Assembly (NCBI GenBank): GCA_002451165.1
Contig: DKBH01000016.1
Span: forward strand, 41,028-66,646
Source: Nitrospiraceae bacterium UBA6905
Lineage (GTDB): Bacteria > Nitrospirota > Thermodesulfovibrionia > Thermodesulfovibrionales > UBA6898
DNA length: 25,619 bases
Direction: 5' to 3'
Below are positions 21,724 to 25,619 of the stretch, piece by piece. The notes beneath the pieces were generated by a model, which saw only the letters and a list, made by a program, of their open reading frames with translations, searched no databases and had not been told where the DNA came from. The stretch's first letter is position 1, and every line of letters begins with the position of its first letter. The translations under genes and the position numbers were made by a program.

Positions 21724-22263
21724 TTATCGATCCCTGAGAAGGAGACGATTTCTCTGTTCCTCCACCGATCTTTCTATCCGGATCGTCGTGATTACTTTAT
21801 CTCCTCTCAGAACATAATCTACATCAAGAATATCGTCCATGCCGAACGTCACCGGAAGATACAGCGGCCTTACCTCATAACCGATAACCAGACTTCGTTC
21901 ATCCAGAATCGCCCGCATCTGTCCTCTGTTATAAGAGGGATGGCGACTGATGAACTGCTCAGCTGCAGGTAGCGCATGTTCTGCAGTCTGTCCTCGTATG
22001 ATCCGATAAGAGAACGACGGCGCGAATACTTCAAATGTATACCGGTCGCCCTCCTTATCCAGGACAGCAACCGTCTCGAGGTCGTCGGCGTAGTTGCCTC
22101 CGTACAGGATCAGCGTATAGGTGCCCTGCATTTCTCCGTCCATTACCGGCGCGGTCCTCAGGTTCTTTCCGCCAGCACATCCCTGAAACAGCACCAGGCA
22201 AAACAGCCATGCTGAACACGCGCGAATCTTCTTGGCTGTAGTAAGCGGGAGGTATTTTTTCAC
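21724..22263 (-). CDS. Lipoprotein of unknown function between gyrB and gyrA
   Basis: A 179-residue protein with a basic N terminus, a hydrophobic stretch and a lipobox LFQGC (cysteine at about residue 29), so it is probably lipid-anchored. The mature part is beta-rich (GTYTLILYGGNYADDLETVAVLD, then YTFEVFAPSFSYRII) and has no catalytic motif I recognise. It starts with GTG at 22263, 15 nt after gyrB, without a good ribosome site, so translation may depend on gyrB. Lying inside the gyrase run, it is probably co-transcribed; whether it has any link to gyrase is unknown. Confidence 0.75.
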   Translation of the reverse strand: MKKYLPLTTAKKIRACSAWLFCLVLFQGCAGGKNLRTAPVMDGEMQGTYTLILYGGNYADDLETVAVLDKEGDRYTFEVFAPSFSYRIIRGQTAEHALPAAEQFISRHPSYNRGQMRAILDERSLVIGYEVRPLYLPVTFGMDDILDVDYVLRGDKVITTIRIERSVEEQRNRLLLRDR

Positions 22264-22278
22264 AGGAGAATCGATGAT

Positions 22279-24684
22279 CTAAATATCAATGTTTCTCGCC
22301 TCAAGGGCGTGTTTGACGATAAAGTCTTTCCGCGGTTCCACCTGATCTCCCATGAGAATGGTGAATATTTCGTCAGCCTGTACACTGTCCTCTATGCTGA
22401 CCTGCAGGAGCGTCCGCTTTGCCGGGTCCATCGTCGTCTCCCAAAGTTGCTGGGGGTTCATTTCGCCAAGTCCCTTGTACCGCTGGATATTCAGCCCTTT
22501 CCGCGCAGCCTCGAAGACATAATTAAAAAGAGCTGTTGTGGTCGGAATTTCTCTTTGTCCGTCTTTTGTCGCGACCTTATAGGGAGGTAGCCCCATGTCC
22601 CGGATGTTATTATGCAAGGCCTCAAGCTCACGGTATTCAGGTCTGTTCAACCCTTTGTCACCGCTGTCCAGCGCCATCTTGTAGTTCTGCCGGATGATCT
22701 CGACCCCATAGCCCTGATGTTCCTCATCGTCGTAGATATCGCCGAACATTATGCCCGGTATTGCCGCCTTCATCTTCTTGAGGAATTCCTTCAGTCCTGT
22801 CTTGTCCTTTAACAGGGTCTTATCCGCACCTTCATGCAGGAGAAACCTCAGGACAAGCGGATCCTTTCTCCTGCGCTCGAACCATTCGATCAGGCGCTCA
22901 TAGCTGGTGAGCTTCTTCAGAAATGGTACGAGTGCCCTGCCCTTTACGTCCTGCCCCCTAAGCGGAATAGCGATGTCGTCTGCAGCGAGATCCAAAAGCA
23001 TGTTCTGCATCTCCTGTTCATTCTGTATATATTTTTCCGTCTTGCCCTTCTTCACTCTGAAGAGCGGCGGTTGCGCAATGAACAGGTACCCTCTCTCGAT
23101 AATCTCCGGCATCTGGCGGTAGAAGAACGTAAGAAGAAGCGTCCGGATATGTGCACCATCGACATCAGCGTCTGTCATGAGAACGATCTTGTGATAACGG
23201 ATCTTGGCGATATCAAAATCGTCCTTACCTATACCGGTGCCGAGGGCGGTTATGAGAATCCGTATTTCCTCTGATCCCAGCATCTTGTCAAAACGGGCCT
23301 TTTCGACATTCAGGATTTTCCCCCTGAGCGGAAGTATCGCCTGAGCCCTTCTGTCTCTGCCCTGCTTTGCAGAACCACCTGCAGAGTCTCCCTCGACAAT
23401 AAACAGCTCACTAAGGGCGGGATCCTTTTCTGAGCAATCGGCAAGTTTTCCCGGCAGGCCAGTATCCTCAAGCGCTCCTTTCCTTCTCGTCAGCTCACGA
23501 GCCTTTCGGGCCGCCTCGCGGGCCCGGGCTGCCTGTATCGCCTTTTCAATGATTCTTTTCGCAATTGAGGGATTCTCTTCAAAATAGGTTGAAAGCGCAT
23601 CGTTCACGATCGATTCCACAATGCCCTTTGCCTCGCTGTTGCCGAGCTTCATCTTTGTCTGCCCCTCGAACTGAGGGTTGGGAAGTTTGACGCTGATGAC
23701 CGCGGTCAGGCCCTCCCTGATATCATCGCCGGATATCGAGTCCTTGCCGTTCTTGATAATGTTCGCCGCCGATGCATAGGTGTTGGCCGTTCGGGTCAGC
23801 GCAGACTTGAATCCTACGAGGTGTGTACCGCCTTCCCGGGTATTAATATTGTTCGCAAAGGTAAAGATCGTCTCTGCGTAGCCATCGTTGTACTGAAGCG
23901 CTACTTCCGCAAATATGCCGTCCTTTTCTCCCGAAATATAGACCGGCTTGGGATGGAGCGACGTCTTATTTTTGTTCAGGTGCTCCACAAAGGACACGAT
24001 CCCCCCTTTATAGAAGAATTCCTGCGACTTGTCCCCTCGCTCATCCATGATGCTTATCTTAAGTCCCCGGTTGAGGAATGCCAGTTCCCGCAGCCGCTGG
24101 GAAAGGACATCATAACTGAAGTCTGTTATTTCGAAAATCTCTGTATCGGGCTTGAACGTGACTTTCGTTCCTCTGCTTTTCGTCTTGCCCACCACAGCGA
24201 GCGGTCCCTTCGGCTTGCCTCGTTCAAACCGCTGCTGGAAAACCTGGCCATTCTGCTTGATCTCTACTTCAAGCCACTCGGACAATGCATTCACGACCGA
24301 AATACCGACACCGTGAAGACCTCCGGATATCTTGTAGGCAGTCGATTCGAATTTCCCGCCCGCGTGAAGCTCCGTCAGAACGACTTCGGCCGCAGTCCGG
24401 CCTTCGGTATCGCCGGGATGCGGTCCGGTAGGAATGCCGCGCCCGTTATCCGTAACGGTGCAGCTGTTGTCATGATGAAGAATAACCTCAATATTGTCGC
24501 AGTACCCCGCGAGGGATTCATCGACGCTGTTATCCACCGCCTCGTATACCAGGTGGTGAAGACCGTCTGGACCGGTCGAGCCGATATACATAGCAGGTCG
24601 TTTCCGTACCGCGCTCAGACCCTTGAGTATTTTGATATCTTCGGCGCCGTAGCTTGCTTCGCTGTCTCTCTCCTTCTCTCCCAT
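22279..24684 (-). CDS. gyrB: DNA gyrase subunit B
   Basis: An 801-residue ATPase subunit of gyrase. The GHKL fold carries AVDNSVDESLAGYCD, TDNGRGIPTG and GGLHGVGISVVNALS. The transducer and TOPRIM domains follow: FIVEGDSAGGSAKQGRDR, LPLRGKILNVEKARFDK and MTDADVDGAHIRTLLL. The C terminus has QRYKGLGEMNPQQLWETTMDP. The length is typical of the larger bacterial GyrB. AGAGG before the ATG is the ribosome site. It lies 46 bp after dnaN on the same strand. Confidence 0.98.
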   Translation of the reverse strand: MGEKERDSEASYGAEDIKILKGLSAVRKRPAMYIGSTGPDGLHHLVYEAVDNSVDESLAGYCDNIEVILHHDNSCTVTDNGRGIPTGPHPGDTEGRTAAEVVLTELHAGGKFESTAYKISGGLHGVGISVVNALSEWLEVEIKQNGQVFQQRFERGKPKGPLAVVGKTKSRGTKVTFKPDTEIFEITDFSYDVLSQRLRELAFLNRGLKISIMDERGDKSQEFFYKGGIVSFVEHLNKNKTSLHPKPVYISGEKDGIFAEVALQYNDGYAETIFTFANNINTREGGTHLVGFKSALTRTANTYASAANIIKNGKDSISGDDIREGLTAVISVKLPNPQFEGQTKMKLGNSEAKGIVESIVNDALSTYFEENPSIAKRIIEKAIQAARAREAARKARELTRRKGALEDTGLPGKLADCSEKDPALSELFIVEGDSAGGSAKQGRDRRAQAILPLRGKILNVEKARFDKMLGSEEIRILITALGTGIGKDDFDIAKIRYHKIVLMTDADVDGAHIRTLLLTFFYRQMPEIIERGYLFIAQPPLFRVKKGKTEKYIQNEQEMQNMLLDLAADDIAIPLRGQDVKGRALVPFLKKLTSYERLIEWFERRRKDPLVLRFLLHEGADKTLLKDKTGLKEFLKKMKAAIPGIMFGDIYDDEEHQGYGVEIIRQNYKMALDSGDKGLNRPEYRELEALHNNIRDMGLPPYKVATKDGQREIPTTTALFNYVFEAARKGLNIQRYKGLGEMNPQQLWETTMDPAKRTLLQVSIEDSVQADEIFTILMGDQVEPRKDFIVKHALEARNIDI

Positions 24685-24730
24685 AGTACCTCTTTATCTT
24701 TAAAGTTTCCCGTACTCCCTGTTATGGATG

Positions 24731-25619
24731 CTATATTCTCATCGGCATGATCACGCAACGATAATCGGCATCCTGTTCATCCCGAATCAGCACCGGCTGA
24801 AGGGCTCCCTGCATGTCGAGCATGACATTTTCCGATGACATCACCTCGATAATATCGATCAGATACCGGGCATTAAGTCCCAGCACGATATTTTCTCCCG
24901 AATATGCTATCACCATCTCATCGGTAGCATCACCCATCTCGGGGTTTGAGGAGGCGACAACGAGCTTGTTATCGCCGACTTCCATTTTTATCGCATTCGT
25001 CTTATCCTTTGCCATGACCGATACTCTCCGCAGCGCCCGGGAAAAAGCAGCTCGGTTGACCATCATTCTCTTGTCATGTGCTGCCGGGATCACCTGCTCA
25101 TAATTGGGGTAGGTGCCTTCAATAAGCCGCGTCAGGAACTGAATATCCCCGACGGTAAAGAGCACATGGTTCTTGCTCAAGGTCATCCGAATATTATTAT
25201 CTGCTTTATCGAGCACTTTTCTGAGCTCTGCGGCAGCCTTCTTGGGTATGATCATCTTCTTTTCTTCCGCAATCTTCCCTTCAATGTTCTTCGTCATGGT
25301 AGCGAGCCGGTGGCCGTCTGTTCCGACCGCAGAAAGTCTTCCCTCCGGCATTACATGGAACAGAAGTCCGTTCAGGGTATACCGCGTATCGCTGTCACCG
25401 GCTGCATAGACCGTCTTTTCGATCAAGTCTGCAAGGGTAGCCGCTGGCAACGTTATCTCTTCCATATCCTCCATGCCGGGCCAGGCAGGAAATTCCTTTG
25501 AGGACAGGCACGCAAGCCTGAATGAACTAGCGCCAGCCTTGATCTTCAGCCATTGATCATCTACAGATTCACAGAGAAGATCTCCTTCAACTTCTCTGAC
25601 GATCTCGAACATCTTCCGT
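24731..25619 (-). CDS. dnaN: DNA polymerase III beta subunit (sliding clamp), N terminus cut off
   Basis: The frame stays open to the window edge; the ATG at 25612 is internal. About 295 of the usual 365-375 residues are present, missing most of the first domain. Visible clamp features are PAATLADLIEKTVYAAGDSDTR, SAVGTDGHRLA, FLTRLIEGTYPNYEQVIP and the conserved end YRCVIMPMRI, where the MPMRL-type tail lines the partner-binding pocket. It tethers polymerase III to DNA. Gene order places oriC and dnaA to the right of this window. Confidence 0.97.
   Translation of the reverse strand, partial: RKMFEIVREVEGDLLCESVDDQWLKIKAGASSFRLACLSSKEFPAWPGMEDMEEITLPAATLADLIEKTVYAAGDSDTRYTLNGLLFHVMPEGRLSAVGTDGHRLATMTKNIEGKIAEEKKMIIPKKAAAELRKVLDKADNNIRMTLSKNHVLFTVGDIQFLTRLIEGTYPNYEQVIPAAHDKRMMVNRAAFSRALRRVSVMAKDKTNAIKMEVGDNKLVVASSNPEMGDATDEMVIAYSGENIVLGLNARYLIDIIEVMSSENVMLDMQGALQPVLIRDEQDADYRCVIMPMRI

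Noticed and set aside
23821..24750. Plus-strand ORF of 309 residues opposite gyrB
   Set aside because: Long only because it mirrors codon use of gyrB; no family motifs, and gyrB is certain.
1..25619. Search for CRISPR arrays, insertion sequences and an oriC with clustered DnaA boxes
   Set aside because: No regularly spaced repeats, no transposase and no cluster of TTATCCACA-type boxes were seen. The origin probably lies beyond the dnaN end.

Overview
This window reads as a piece of bacterial chromosome next to the replication origin. On the minus strand, read right to left, it carries dnaN (cut by the window edge), gyrB, a small lipoprotein, gyrA, rsmG and a DivIVA-family gene. Base composition is moderate, and several promoters look like extended -10 elements of the TGnTATAAT type. 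The mix includes a short alpha-glucan phosphorylase, a YrfG-like nucleotidase beside hisB and hisC, an ATP-cone/endonuclease fusion, a MagIII-like glycosylase and DUF3365-GGDEF debris. It would suit Nitrospirota or a deltaproteobacterial lineage (Desulfobacterota), but this is an impression from gene content only.

Layout. 1-566: the tail of an unknown gene overlapping a TIGR00725/LOG-like nucleotide-binding protein. 624-700: tRNA-Arg(CCT). 837-1709: a tandem PilZ protein. 1730-4500: an eroding accessory stretch. It holds a DCC-family thiol oxidoreductase, a lipocalin pseudogene with two in-frame stops, a pyridoxamine-phosphate-oxidase-like pseudogene with one in-frame stop, an SRPBCC gene whose usual start is missing, about 470 bp without a clear gene, and a small Cys-rich ORF. 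4595-5718: an inositol-monophosphatase-family enzyme followed by a membrane-anchored double zinc ribbon protein. 5728-9845 (minus): hisC, hisB, a HAD nucleotidase and glycogen phosphorylase. 9910-11004: a wrecked DUF3365 (haem-binding)-GGDEF signalling gene, still readable in at least five frame segments. 11021-13703: cysK, divergent from an ATP-cone/Mrr-type protein, then an FKBP isomerase. 13759-16600 (minus): serS and two exported proteins. 16750-17994: a GGQ release-factor-like protein, a DNA glycosylase and a tiny membrane protein. 17977-25619 (minus): the origin-proximal core genes.

How the parts fit. The right third is conserved replication and cell-cycle machinery: sliding clamp, gyrase, 16S rRNA methylation and DivIVA polar/septal organisation. 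The middle is housekeeping metabolism (histidine, cysteine, glycogen, nucleotides), serine tRNA charging and envelope folding. The left part and 9.9-11 kb hold the accessory genes, where most of the decay is found.

I did not find a clearly new multi-gene defence or mobile system. The points most worth a second look are: the cluster of single-frame nonsense pseudogenes at 2.4-3.3 kb; the haem-GGDEF pseudogene; the ATP-cone/PD-(D/E)XK fusion; a perfect 17-bp-arm palindrome inside the linker of an exported protein gene; and a recurring pattern of -10 boxes placed 5-11 nt before start codons that lack Shine-Dalgarno sequences, which suggests leaderless mRNAs.
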